In this document: positions 1 through 5,416 of the stretch, in pieces
Position numbering within the stretch: the first letter of the stretch is position 1
How the letters are laid out: the number at the start of each line of letters is the position of its first letter
Assembly (NCBI GenBank): GCA_003564735.1
Contig: PXEK01000166.1
Coordinates: 1-5,482, forward strand
DNA from: Cryomorphaceae bacterium
GTDB taxonomy: Bacteria; Bacteroidota; Bacteroidia; Flavobacteriales_G; Salibacteraceae
Length of the DNA: 5,482 nucleotides
Direction of reading: 5' to 3'
The notes under the pieces: generated by a model
What the model was told of the DNA's origin: nothing
Databases searched by the model: none
What the model saw: only the letters and a program-made list of their open reading frames with translations
Made by a program: the position numbers and the translations under genes

Positions 1-72
1 ACACCCGATAGAGTAATCAAATATTTCAAACACAAGGATATTCAATATGCTGCTTGACAATTATAGATATAA

Positions 73-672
73 AGCCGCCGGGTTAATAATTGCACACATG
101 CTACAGTAGCCGGCGCTTTTAGGAAAGCAGGAGATGTCAAAGATAAGGTAGTTTTGATTTCAGGGGCGGGAATGTTGGGTCTTTCGGCTTGTGTTTTTGC
201 GAAATGGAAAGGTGCGCGAAAAATAATAGTGACTGATATTGATCAAAAGAGACTGCAATTTGTAAAAAAATTCGGGAATCCTGAAACGTTTGAGGTCGCA
301 GATAATAAGTCTGCCGATTTTCAGGCTTTAAACCCCGAAGTAGTTATAGAAACCACAGGTATGACCCAAGCCATGGAGCATTGCATTAATTGTTTGGAAA
401 TAGGTGGTATTATTGTTTTTGTGGGAGCCGTATTTTCTCAGCCTAAAGTTAAAATTGACGCAGAAAGTGTGGTTAGAAAAATATTAACCATCAAAGGTTT
501 ACATAATTATGCTCCTGTTGATTTGGTTGAGGCAGTTGATTTTATTGAGCAAAATCATATTAACTATCCTTTTGCCGAATTAACGGCAGTAGAGTTTAAG
601 CTTGATGATTTGAAAAAGGCTTTTGAAGAGGCCGAAACCTCGGGTTACTATCGCGTGGGAATAAAACCTTGA
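73..672 (+). pseudogene. Zinc-type alcohol dehydrogenase, NAD-binding half only (HpnZ-like, phosphonate-associated), 5' truncated
   Basis: This is the C-terminal nucleotide-binding half of a medium-chain dehydrogenase. The frame is open from 73 (stop at 70-72). It begins with an NCTHATVAGAFRKAGDV segment (88-135), the linker helix that precedes the Rossmann fold, followed by KVVLIS and the dinucleotide loop GAGMLG (163-180). An acidic residue ends strand 2 (VTDID), which suggests NAD rather than NADP. The stretch KGLHNYAPVDL near the C-terminus resembles the family proposed to work in phosphonate breakdown; I recognise this from memory. About 200 residues remain of a usual 350-380. The GroES-like catalytic domain with the zinc ligands is absent. 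No ATG lies upstream in frame; the first is inside the GAGMLG loop, and a TTG at 154 would delete strand 1. In another frame 'KAAGL' just precedes the NC motif, which suggests a frameshift near 84-88. The gene looks AT-richer than its neighbours, so acquisition by transfer is possible. An assembly join at the edge is the alternative to true decay. Confidence 0.65.
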
Positions 673-694
673 AATCGGATTTGTGAATATCAAT

Positions 695-727
695 AAAAAA
701 ACCGGCGCTTTACGCAACCGGTTTTTT
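695..727. terminator. Bidirectional intrinsic terminator between convergent genes
   Basis: A run of A's and CCGG (696-705) pairs with CCGG and a run of six T's (718-727), giving a 10-bp stem with a 12-nt loop. The A-run on one side and T-run on the other let the hairpin end transcripts from both directions. It lies 23 bases after the stop of the dehydrogenase remnant and 18 bases beyond the stop of the acyl-CoA dehydrogenase on the other strand, as expected for a shared terminator. Confidence 0.85.
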
Positions 728-745
728 GTTCAACTAAACCGCCGT

Positions 746-2548
746 TTAGAAACTGTATTTGTTTTCATCAATAATTTTTTGAGCTACGCTTCGTCGCAGT
801 TCTTTTATGTTTACGGGATCTACTTTTGAAAAGCGCTTAATTCCCAACATCATCATGCGCAACTCATCACCCTCGGCAAAGCTCATGAGCGCTTCGCGAC
901 CGCAACGGCCAATTTTTTCGGCGGCGTCAAACACATACGCACGCGCCATGTTTTGCTGAATTTTGGTTTCCTCCTCTCCTTTTATGGAAACCAGTTTTTC
1001 TACACGCAAGATTACCGACTCGGCAACATAGGTTTCAATAAGCATATCGGCAATGTTCATCAATATTTCCTGTTCCTTTGCCAATTCCATCATGAGTTTT
1101 TGAGCCGCAGCTCCCGCCGTCATCAATACCGCTTTTTTAAAGTTGGATACGTAGCGTTTTTCACGAGTGAAAAGACCTTCGTCACTCTGACTAAAATCCG
1201 GTATGGACATCAACTCGTCTTGAACGCCTTTTGCGGGACCCATGAGGTCTAATTCGCCTTTCATGGCTTTTTTCAACATCATATCTACCGACAGCATTCT
1301 GTTGATTTCGTTGGTTCCCTCAAAAATACGGTTGATGCGCGCATCGCGGTAGGCTCGTTCAACGGGCGATTCGGCAGAGTACCCCATGCCGCCGTAAATT
1401 TGAACGCCTTCGTCCACCACAAAATCCAGCGTCTCACTGCCGTGCACTTTCATCATGGCACACTCTACGGCATATTGCTCAATGCCTTTAAGCGTAGCTT
1501 GACCGGGATCGGTACCTTGCGACTCCAGTTGTTTGATGAGGTCTTCAATGTTTTGTGACGCGCGGTAGGTTGCCGATTCACAAGCGTAGGTTTTGATGGC
1601 CATTTTGCCCAGTTTATCTTTTATGGCGCCGTATTTTGAAATGGGTCTGCCAAACTGGTTGCGCTCATTGGCGTAGTTGGCCGCTTGTGAAATGGTTTTT
1701 TTAGCACCGCCCAGCACCGCGGCGGCGAGTTTGATGCGACCAATATTGAGTATGTTGAGCGCGATTTTAAACCCTTCATTGCGTTTGCCCAGCAGATTAT
1801 CGGCGGGAATTTTCACATCATTAAAAAATACTTGACGTGTGGACGAACCTTTGATGCCCATCTTTTTTTCTTCGGGGTTTAGGGTAATGCCCTCGGTGTT
1901 AGATTCCACAATGAACGCGCTCAAGTTTTCGTCATCGTCAATACGGGCAAAAACCGTGAAAACATCAGCAAAGCCGCCGTTGGTAATCCACATTTTTTGT
2001 CCGTTAAGCACATAGTGTTTTTTGTCTTCGGTTAAAACCGCTTTTGTTTTCCCGCTGTTGGCGTCAGATCCGGAGCCGGGCTCGGTTAGGCAGTAAGCAC
2101 CTTTGTATTCGCCGGTGGCCAGCTTGGGAAGGTATTTTTCTTTTTGCTCATCTGTACCATAGTACAAAATGGGCAGTGTGCCTATTCCCGTATGTGCCGA
2201 TATGGAAACCGAGAAAGAGTAACCGGCGCCCGTTTCCTCAGCCGATAACATCGAGGTTACAAAGTTTTTACCAAAACCTCCGTACTGCTCGGGAACTGAG
2301 ATGCCCAAAATGCCCAATTCACCGGCTTTATCTAAAATGGAGGGCATTAAACCTTCTTCCAAGGCGTCGATACGGTCCAAGTTGGGGTAAACCTCACTTT
2401 CCAAAAAGTCTCTGCACGTTTGAGCAATCATGCGCTGCTCCTCGTCAAACTCTTCCGGAATAAATACATCCCCGGCCTCGGCATCTTTGATTAAAAATTC
2501 ACCGCCCATCAAGGCGCCTTTTTTCGATGTTTCTTTGTCGTTGCTCAT
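746..2548 (-). CDS. Acyl-CoA dehydrogenase, long form with C-terminal extension (VLCAD/ACAD9-like)
   Basis: This FAD-dependent enzyme catalyses the first, alpha-beta dehydrogenation step of fatty acyl-CoA beta-oxidation and passes electrons to electron-transfer flavoprotein. The 600 residues show the family order: N-terminal helical domain (about 30-150), central beta domain opening with the flavin signature AYCLTEPGSGSDA (151-163) and MWITNGG (186-192), then the C-terminal helical domain with RNQFGRPIS (296-304) and QIYGGMGYSAE (383-393). The probable catalytic base is Glu410 in RIFEGTNEINR, the position used by medium-chain enzymes. Residues from about 430 to 600 form a further helical extension beyond the roughly 380-residue core, as in very-long-chain enzymes and many Bacteroidota homologues, so long-chain substrates are likely but inferred. 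The ATG at 2548 leaves a short lysine-rich, probably flexible N-terminus. The bases upstream are A-rich with no Shine-Dalgarno sequence. It appears to be transcribed alone, from a promoter carrying a palindrome in its leader. Confidence 0.95.
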   Translation of the reverse strand: MSNDKETSKKGALMGGEFLIKDAEAGDVFIPEEFDEEQRMIAQTCRDFLESEVYPNLDRIDALEEGLMPSILDKAGELGILGISVPEQYGGFGKNFVTSMLSAEETGAGYSFSVSISAHTGIGTLPILYYGTDEQKEKYLPKLATGEYKGAYCLTEPGSGSDANSGKTKAVLTEDKKHYVLNGQKMWITNGGFADVFTVFARIDDDENLSAFIVESNTEGITLNPEEKKMGIKGSSTRQVFFNDVKIPADNLLGKRNEGFKIALNILNIGRIKLAAAVLGGAKKTISQAANYANERNQFGRPISKYGAIKDKLGKMAIKTYACESATYRASQNIEDLIKQLESQGTDPGQATLKGIEQYAVECAMMKVHGSETLDFVVDEGVQIYGGMGYSAESPVERAYRDARINRIFEGTNEINRMLSVDMMLKKAMKGELDLMGPAKGVQDELMSIPDFSQSDEGLFTREKRYVSNFKKAVLMTAGAAAQKLMMELAKEQEILMNIADMLIETYVAESVILRVEKLVSIKGEEETKIQQNMARAYVFDAAEKIGRCGREALMSFAEGDELRMMMLGIKRFSKVDPVNIKELRRSVAQKIIDENKYSF

Positions 2549-2575
2549 ATCGTTGTTGTTCGTGTTTTTTTTAAA

Positions 2576-2590
2576 ATGCTACGGTAGCAT
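2576..2590. promoter_or_regulatory. 15-bp perfect palindrome in the acyl-CoA dehydrogenase leader, candidate operator
   Basis: ATGCTAC-G-GTAGCAT has two perfect 7-bp arms around one central base. It lies 27 bases before the start codon of the acyl-CoA dehydrogenase and just downstream of that gene's predicted -7 box. A repressor bound there would block transcription. A dimeric regulator responding to acyl-CoA (TetR or similar) is a guess from the target gene. As RNA it could only form a 6-bp stem with a 3-base loop. Confidence 0.5.
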
Positions 2591-2611
2591 CGGCTTGTAC
2601 CGGCACCGCCT

Positions 2612-2619
2612 CAAATATA
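2612..2619 (-). promoter_or_regulatory. -7 box (TATATTTG) of the acyl-CoA dehydrogenase promoter
   Basis: Read on the minus strand this is TATATTTG, an exact match to the Bacteroidota -7 consensus TAnnTTTG. It would place the transcript start near 2605 and give a leader of about 55-60 bases containing the 2576-2590 palindrome. No TTG is found at the expected -33 distance, so the promoter is weak or depends on an activator. Confidence 0.5.
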
Positions 2620-2676
2620 AACAGTAATTTTTAAATAAGTGTTTCGTTTTCGGTGGTTTTTTGCAGAGGTCGGGGT

Positions 2677-2694
2677 ACGGTTCTGACCAAAAAA
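2677..2694. repeat. Left copy of an 18-nt inverted repeat bracketing the operon
   Basis: ACGGTTCTGACCAAAAAA here is the exact reverse complement of 4841-4858. The match ends sharply at both sides, and the flanking bases are unrelated. It lies upstream of the predicted start of the + strand operon, so it is probably not part of that transcript. Confidence 0.75.
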
Positions 2695-2742
2695 AAGACA
2701 ACATAAAACTTCAATTACCGCAACTGTTACGCGCTCATGTTT

Positions 2743-2750
2743 TACTTTTG
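2743..2750 (+). promoter_or_regulatory. -7 box (TACTTTTG) for the three-gene operon
   Basis: TACTTTTG matches the Bacteroidota -7 consensus TAnnTTTG exactly and lies 22 bases before the first start codon, implying a leader of about 20 bases. No clear TTG occurs 17-23 bases upstream, so the -33 element is poor. Confidence 0.5.
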
Positions 2751-2772
2751 ACGAACCAAAAGATGAAACCGA

Positions 2773-3126
2773 ATGAATAAGATTTTTTATTTGAAAACGT
2801 GCAGTACTTGTAAACGTATTTTAAATGAGGTGGATACATCGGGTTTTGAATTGCGCGAGGTAAAGGGCGAAAACGTTTCAAAGGAGGAGCTGAAGGCGCT
2901 CAGGGAACGCGTAGATTCATACAGCGAGCTGATTAACAGGCGCGGAAGGTTTTACGCTCAAAACGATTTGAAGAATAAAAACCTGACCGATGCGGAGTGG
3001 GAAGAACTTTTGCTCCAAGAGTATTCATTGCTAAAGCGTCCTATTTTTATAACTGATGATTTGTTTTTTGCAGGGAATGCGAAAAAAACGGTGGAACAAC
3101 TCAAGCAAACTTTTGGCGAAAAATAA
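2773..3126 (+). CDS. ArsC/Spx-family thioredoxin-fold protein with a CxxC motif
   Basis: The 117 residues fit the ArsC/Spx/YffB family in length and pattern. Strand 1 (KIFYL) leads to C10-S-T-C13-K-R, then an alternating alpha/beta region with the helical insert ELINRRGRFYAQ (about 52-63). R89-P90 in LLKRPIFI supplies the conserved Arg and the cis-proline that faces the active cysteine. The C-terminus FFAGNAKKTVEQL is also typical. Database entries often call such proteins 'arsenate reductase'. A CxxC motif, no ars genes nearby and housekeeping neighbours make a general disulfide/glutathione-linked oxidoreductase, or an Spx-like role, at least as likely; arsenate reduction is not shown. The ATG at 2773 follows an in-frame stop at 2764 and lacks a Shine-Dalgarno sequence. 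It is the first gene of the operon, ending 17 bases before the isomerase start. Confidence 0.85.
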   Translation: MNKIFYLKTCSTCKRILNEVDTSGFELREVKGENVSKEELKALRERVDSYSELINRRGRFYAQNDLKNKNLTDAEWEELLLQEYSLLKRPIFITDDLFFAGNAKKTVEQLKQTFGEK

Positions 3127-3143
3127 ACACTAACCTGTAAATT

Positions 3144-4133
3144 ATGATGAAAGAACTTGTGGCCGATTTTACCGGTCAACTCAATGAAGCACTTAAAATT
3201 GCAAAAAACGCGAAGATAAGCGGTGCCCAAAATAAAATTGAGAATGTGGTGATTACCGGTTTGGGTGGATCGGGTATTGGCGGGACTATACTTTCTGACT
3301 GGTGCAAAGATTCCTGCCCCGTACCTATCGTTACCAATAAAGATTATCACCTGCCGGCGTTTGCGGGAAAAAATACACTGGTGGTTGTTTCGTCTTACTC
3401 CGGAAATACCGAAGAAACACTCAATGCCGCAAAGGAAGCGCTGGAAAAAGGAGCTACGGTGGTGGCTATAACATCGGGCGGTGAGTTGAAGGAGTTGGCT
3501 CAAGAGCACGGTTTTGATGTGATTGTCGTGCCGGGCGGGAATCCGCCACGCGGTATGTTGGTGTATTCGCTCATTCAGCTTTTGGCGTACTTCAACGCTT
3601 TTGGTTTGTTTGAAACGAATTTAGACGCGATTGTTGAGGAACTCACTACTCTCATCAATCAACACGAAAACGATATTGTGGAACAGGCGCGCAAAGCGGC
3701 TCAGTTTCTCTATCAAAGCTCTCCGTACATTTACACCGTTGAGGGGTATGGCGGATTGGGCATTCGCACCCGACAGCAAATCAATGAAAACGCGAAAATG
3801 TTGTGTAACGCTCACGTGATTCCCGAAATGAACCACAACGAGCTGGTGGGGTGGGTTGGTAGGCCAAAAGATATTGCGGTGCTCATTTTTAGAAATGAAG
3901 ATGAAGACTCCCGAAACGTGAAGCGCGTTGAAATCAATGAAGAAATTATGCGCCGCTATACGGATAATATCATGCAAGTACACTCCAAAGGCAGCAACCG
4001 TATTGTGCGCACGCTGTACCACATTCACTTTGGCGATTGGCTCTCTATTCACCTTGCCGAACTAAACGGCGTTGACCCCGTTGAAATTGATGTGATCAAC
4101 TATTTAAAAGGCGAACTGAGTAATTTTTCGTAA
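3144..4133 (+). CDS. Bifunctional phosphoglucose/phosphomannose isomerase
   Basis: This enzyme interconverts glucose-6-phosphate or mannose-6-phosphate with fructose-6-phosphate in the cytoplasm. The 329 residues form two SIS (sugar isomerase) lobes. The first has the phosphate-binding loop TGLGGSGIGG (38-47) and SSYSGNTEET (83-92), then NPPRGMLVYS (133-142). The second, the family-specific C-terminal isomerase domain, has INENAKML (213-220) and PEMNHNELVGW (227-237). Glu215 and His231 are 16 residues apart, the same spacing as the catalytic Glu203/His219 I recall for the Pyrobaculum enzyme, so the active site looks complete. This family is unlike the classical ~550-residue Pgi, and the window does not show whether the organism also has a classical one. 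Two consecutive ATGs (3144, 3147) could start it; no Shine-Dalgarno sequence favours either. It is the middle gene of the operon, and its TAA shares one base with the ATG of lipB. Confidence 0.93.
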   Translation: MMKELVADFTGQLNEALKIAKNAKISGAQNKIENVVITGLGGSGIGGTILSDWCKDSCPVPIVTNKDYHLPAFAGKNTLVVVSSYSGNTEETLNAAKEALEKGATVVAITSGGELKELAQEHGFDVIVVPGGNPPRGMLVYSLIQLLAYFNAFGLFETNLDAIVEELTTLINQHENDIVEQARKAAQFLYQSSPYIYTVEGYGGLGIRTRQQINENAKMLCNAHVIPEMNHNELVGWVGRPKDIAVLIFRNEDEDSRNVKRVEINEEIMRRYTDNIMQVHSKGSNRIVRTLYHIHFGDWLSIHLAELNGVDPVEIDVINYLKGELSNFS

Positions 4134-4840
4134 TGGGCAAAAAAAAGGTGCATTTCAAAAACTTGGGACTAATTGATTACCAAGAGTGTTGGGATTTTCA
4201 GGAAAAATTGTTTGAGGAAACGGTGAGTCTCAAAATGGCCAACCGTAAACTGCCTGAGGGTGAAAAGCCGGAGCCCACACAAAGTCATCTCCTTTTTTGT
4301 GAGCACCCGCATGTGTACACATTGGGTAAGAGCGGCTCTATCGATAATTTGTTGCTGGATGCGGACGGACTCAAAAAAGCGGAGGCTACGTACTACAAAA
4401 TCAATCGCGGCGGTGATATTACCTACCATGGTCCGGGTCAGCTCGTGGGCTACCCCATCCTGGACTTAGAAAACTTTTTTACCGATATTCATAAGTACCT
4501 GCGTTTGCTTGAGGAGGCCGTGATTTTAACCTTGGTCGAGTACGGCATTGTGGGCGATCGATATCCCGGTTACACGGGCGTTTGGATTGAGCCTGATAAG
4601 CCCGAGGCGCGAAAAATTTGTGCTATGGGTGTGCGGTGTTCGCGGTGGGTCACCATGCACGGTTTTGCGTTTAATATCAACTCTGATTTGAACTACTTTC
4701 AAAATATTATTCCGTGCGGCATTGACGATAAAGATGTTACCTCGATGCAGCGGGAGTTGGGCAGGGAGGTTTCTATGGATGAGGTGGCGGGGAAGCTCAA
4801 AAGGCACATCGCCGATTTGTTTGAAATGGAATGGGATTAG
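4133..4840 (+). CDS. lipB: Octanoyltransferase (lipoate biosynthesis)
   Basis: LipB moves octanoate from acyl carrier protein to a lysine of lipoyl domains (2-oxoacid dehydrogenases, glycine cleavage H protein); lipoyl synthase (LipA) then inserts sulfur. All the signatures are present: HPHVYTLGKSG (58-68), the family motif RGGDITYHGPGQLVGYP (92-108), KICAMGVRC (161-169), HGFAFNIN (176-183) and the active-site PCGIDDKDVTSM (194-205). Cys195 is the acyl-thioester residue and Lys161 the partner lysine; their 34-residue spacing equals that of E. coli Cys169/Lys135. At 235 residues it is slightly longer than the E. coli protein, with an extra charged stretch around 36-50 (NRKLPEGEKPEP). The ATG overlaps the isomerase stop in TAATG, suggesting translational coupling. 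No lipA is in the window. The gene ends directly against a T-run that belongs to the right inverted repeat, and no GC hairpin precedes it. Confidence 0.96.
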   Translation: MGKKKVHFKNLGLIDYQECWDFQEKLFEETVSLKMANRKLPEGEKPEPTQSHLLFCEHPHVYTLGKSGSIDNLLLDADGLKKAEATYYKINRGGDITYHGPGQLVGYPILDLENFFTDIHKYLRLLEEAVILTLVEYGIVGDRYPGYTGVWIEPDKPEARKICAMGVRCSRWVTMHGFAFNINSDLNYFQNIIPCGIDDKDVTSMQRELGREVSMDEVAGKLKRHIADLFEMEWD

Positions 4841-4858
4841 TTTTTTGGTCAGAACCGT
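4841..4858. repeat. Right copy of the 18-nt inverted repeat bracketing the operon
   Basis: TTTTTTGGTCAGAACCGT begins at the base after the lipB stop codon and is the exact reverse complement of 2677-2694. Its last seven bases (GAACCGT) are also in register with the heptamer array that follows, so the repeat and the array may be related. Confidence 0.75.
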
Positions 4859-4898
4859 TTGACGTGAACCGTAAGCTGTAAGCGGTGAACCGTGAGCT
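4852..4898. repeat. Heptamer array 1 (degenerate GTGARCY units)
   Basis: Seven-base units follow one another: GTGAACC, GTAAGCT, GTAAGCG, GTGAACC and GTGAGCT from 4864 to 4898. The same register reaches back to GAACCGT at 4852. Units vary at the purine and last positions. Similar heptamer strings are, as I recall, scattered between genes of many Bacteroidota, where they are often mispredicted as small proteins with repeated QLTVH-type residues. Confidence 0.75.
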
Positions 4899-4942
4899 GA
4901 AAAGACGTTGCAGGAGAAGTCACAATTACTGCAAGGAACGAG

Positions 4943-5028
4943 AAGGACGAGGTCGAGGACAAGGTCAAGGATTGAGGTTGAGGATTGAGGATTGAGGATT
5001 GAGGTTGAGGCGGAGGAGGAGGTGAAGG
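4943..5028. repeat. Purine-rich hexamer/heptamer tandem array
   Basis: Four RAGGWC hexamers (4943-4966) run into a mixture of ATTGAGG heptamers (4971, 4984, 4991, 4998) and TTGAGG hexamers (4978, 5005), then CGGAGG, AGGAGG and TGAAGG. The whole strand is dominated by G and A. The alternation of 6- and 7-base units suggests expansion by replication slippage. No coding function is apparent. Confidence 0.8.
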
Positions 5029-5060
5029 CCGAGTTTGAATCACGGTGGGTGGAAGGAGTC

Positions 5061-5088
5061 GTGAGCCGTGAGCTGTGAGCTGTGAGCT
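5061..5088. repeat. Heptamer array 2 (GTGAGCY x4)
   Basis: One GTGAGCC is followed by three identical GTGAGCT units. It is the same unit family as at 4864-4898 but more uniform, so it probably expanded more recently. Confidence 0.85.
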
Positions 5089-5110
5089 GAAAAGACGTTG
5101 TGGGTGAAGT
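5082..5110. repeat. Second copy of a 29-nt direct repeat (first copy 4892-4920)
   Basis: GTGAGCTGAAAAGACGTTG is identical in both copies (4892-4910 and 5082-5100), and the next ten bases match at seven positions, giving 26 of 29 overall. The copies are 190 bases apart, and each directly follows a heptamer array. The duplicated unit is therefore array plus tail. Confidence 0.85.
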
Positions 5111-5278
5111 GGCAGGGCTTACAAGGGAGGAGAGGTGAAGGCTGAAAGGTTCGTGAATCGAAAAGCGCGAGGCGAGAAGCGAGGTTCGTGGTAATGATGA
5201 CTATTTACGTTTTTGAAACACAACAGAGCGAGAAACAGAACGACCCGCGAATGCTCGGGGCCGGCAGGGAGCGGAGAG

Positions 5279-5307
5279 TTTGGAGCCCCGGCGGGGCGGT
5301 ACCTTTG
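5279..5307 (+). promoter_or_regulatory. Candidate promoter TTTG-N17-TACCTTTG with a hairpin in the spacer
   Basis: TTTG (5279-5282) and TACCTTTG (5300-5307) fit the Bacteroidota -33 and -7 elements, at the short end of the usual spacing. The spacer is occupied by the GC hairpin 5285-5297. No gene starts soon after it; the ATG at 5320 opens only five codons. Confidence 0.3.
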
Positions 5308-5358
5308 TAGTAAAAGAATATGAGCAAACGGATTTGAGCGCCGGCGGTGCGGCAGCTT

Positions 5359-5378
5359 GGAGTTTGTTAAACAACTCC
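5359..5378 (+). terminator. Weak terminator-like hairpin, or operator before the edge promoter
   Basis: GGAGTT (5359-5364) pairs with AACTCC (5373-5378), and two more pairs can form inside after a one-base bulge. The bases that follow are U-rich but interrupted (TCTAATCCTTGTATTTTT). It could end a transcript of the preceding GC-rich block. It also lies nine bases before the -33 element of the next promoter, so protein binding is an alternative. Confidence 0.3.
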
Positions 5379-5386
5379 TCTAATCC

Positions 5387-5416
5387 TTGTATTTTTAAAA
5401 AATTCCCTTATATTTG
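5387..5416 (+). promoter_or_regulatory. Promoter TTG-N19-TATATTTG for a gene beyond the right edge
   Basis: TTG (5387-5389) and TATATTTG (5409-5416) with a 19-base spacer make the best match to the Bacteroidota vegetative promoter in the window. Transcription would begin near 5421-5424. The ATG at 5422 opens only nine codons before a stop, so the real gene presumably starts after 5482 with a leader of at least 58 bases. Confidence 0.65.

Larger units (their letters stand above)
5244..5378 (+). ncRNA. Candidate structured RNA or duplicated GC hairpin block
   Basis: Bases 5283-5305 and 5336-5358 match at 19 of 23 positions. Each contains a 5-bp hairpin with loop GGC: GCCCC/GGGGC at 5285-5297 and GCGCC/GGTGC at 5338-5350. 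Two of the four differences fall on partners in the stem (C-G becoming G-U), so pairing is kept. Upstream CGGGGC (5256-5261) could pair alternatively with GCCCCG (5285-5290), and the block ends in a third hairpin (5359-5378). The strand, ends and transcription are uncertain. It could be a small RNA, a leader or a DNA-binding-site array. Bacteroidota RNA classes such as Flavo-1 are worth comparing; I cannot claim a match. Confidence 0.3.

Noticed and set aside
100..110. GCTACAGTAGC, a dyad like the core of the 2576-2590 palindrome
   Set aside because: It falls in codons for the conserved ATVAG motif of the dehydrogenase, so the protein sequence explains it; one shared short core is not enough to call an operator.
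2044..2463. 139-codon + strand open frame
   Set aside because: It lies inside the acyl-CoA dehydrogenase on the opposite strand, where the flavin-binding signature is encoded; the translation is basic and patternless.
2958..3509. 183-codon minus-strand open frame
   Set aside because: It lies antisense across the ArsC-like and isomerase genes, both of which have clear family motifs; its translation has no domain features and is cysteine- and phenylalanine-rich as expected for a shadow frame.
2677..4858. Insertion sequence or transposon bounded by the 18-nt inverted repeat
   Set aside because: There is no transposase or integrase, no target-site duplication, and the cargo is housekeeping genes, so the repeat is reported only as an observation.
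4849..5043. 64-residue minus-strand frame rich in proline, serine and QLTVH-like repeats
   Set aside because: Its repeats are the translated heptamer and GAGG arrays, it has no recognisable domain, and this kind of frame is a typical false prediction over intergenic repeats.
4852..5110. CRISPR array
   Set aside because: Repeats are heptamers in direct tandem, or a single pair 190 bases apart, without regular spacers and without cas genes.
5147..5190. GGTTCG-containing segments suggestive of a tRNA T-arm
   Set aside because: No acceptor stem, anticodon arm or properly paired T-stem could be fitted around either copy; they are simply a 9-base direct repeat.
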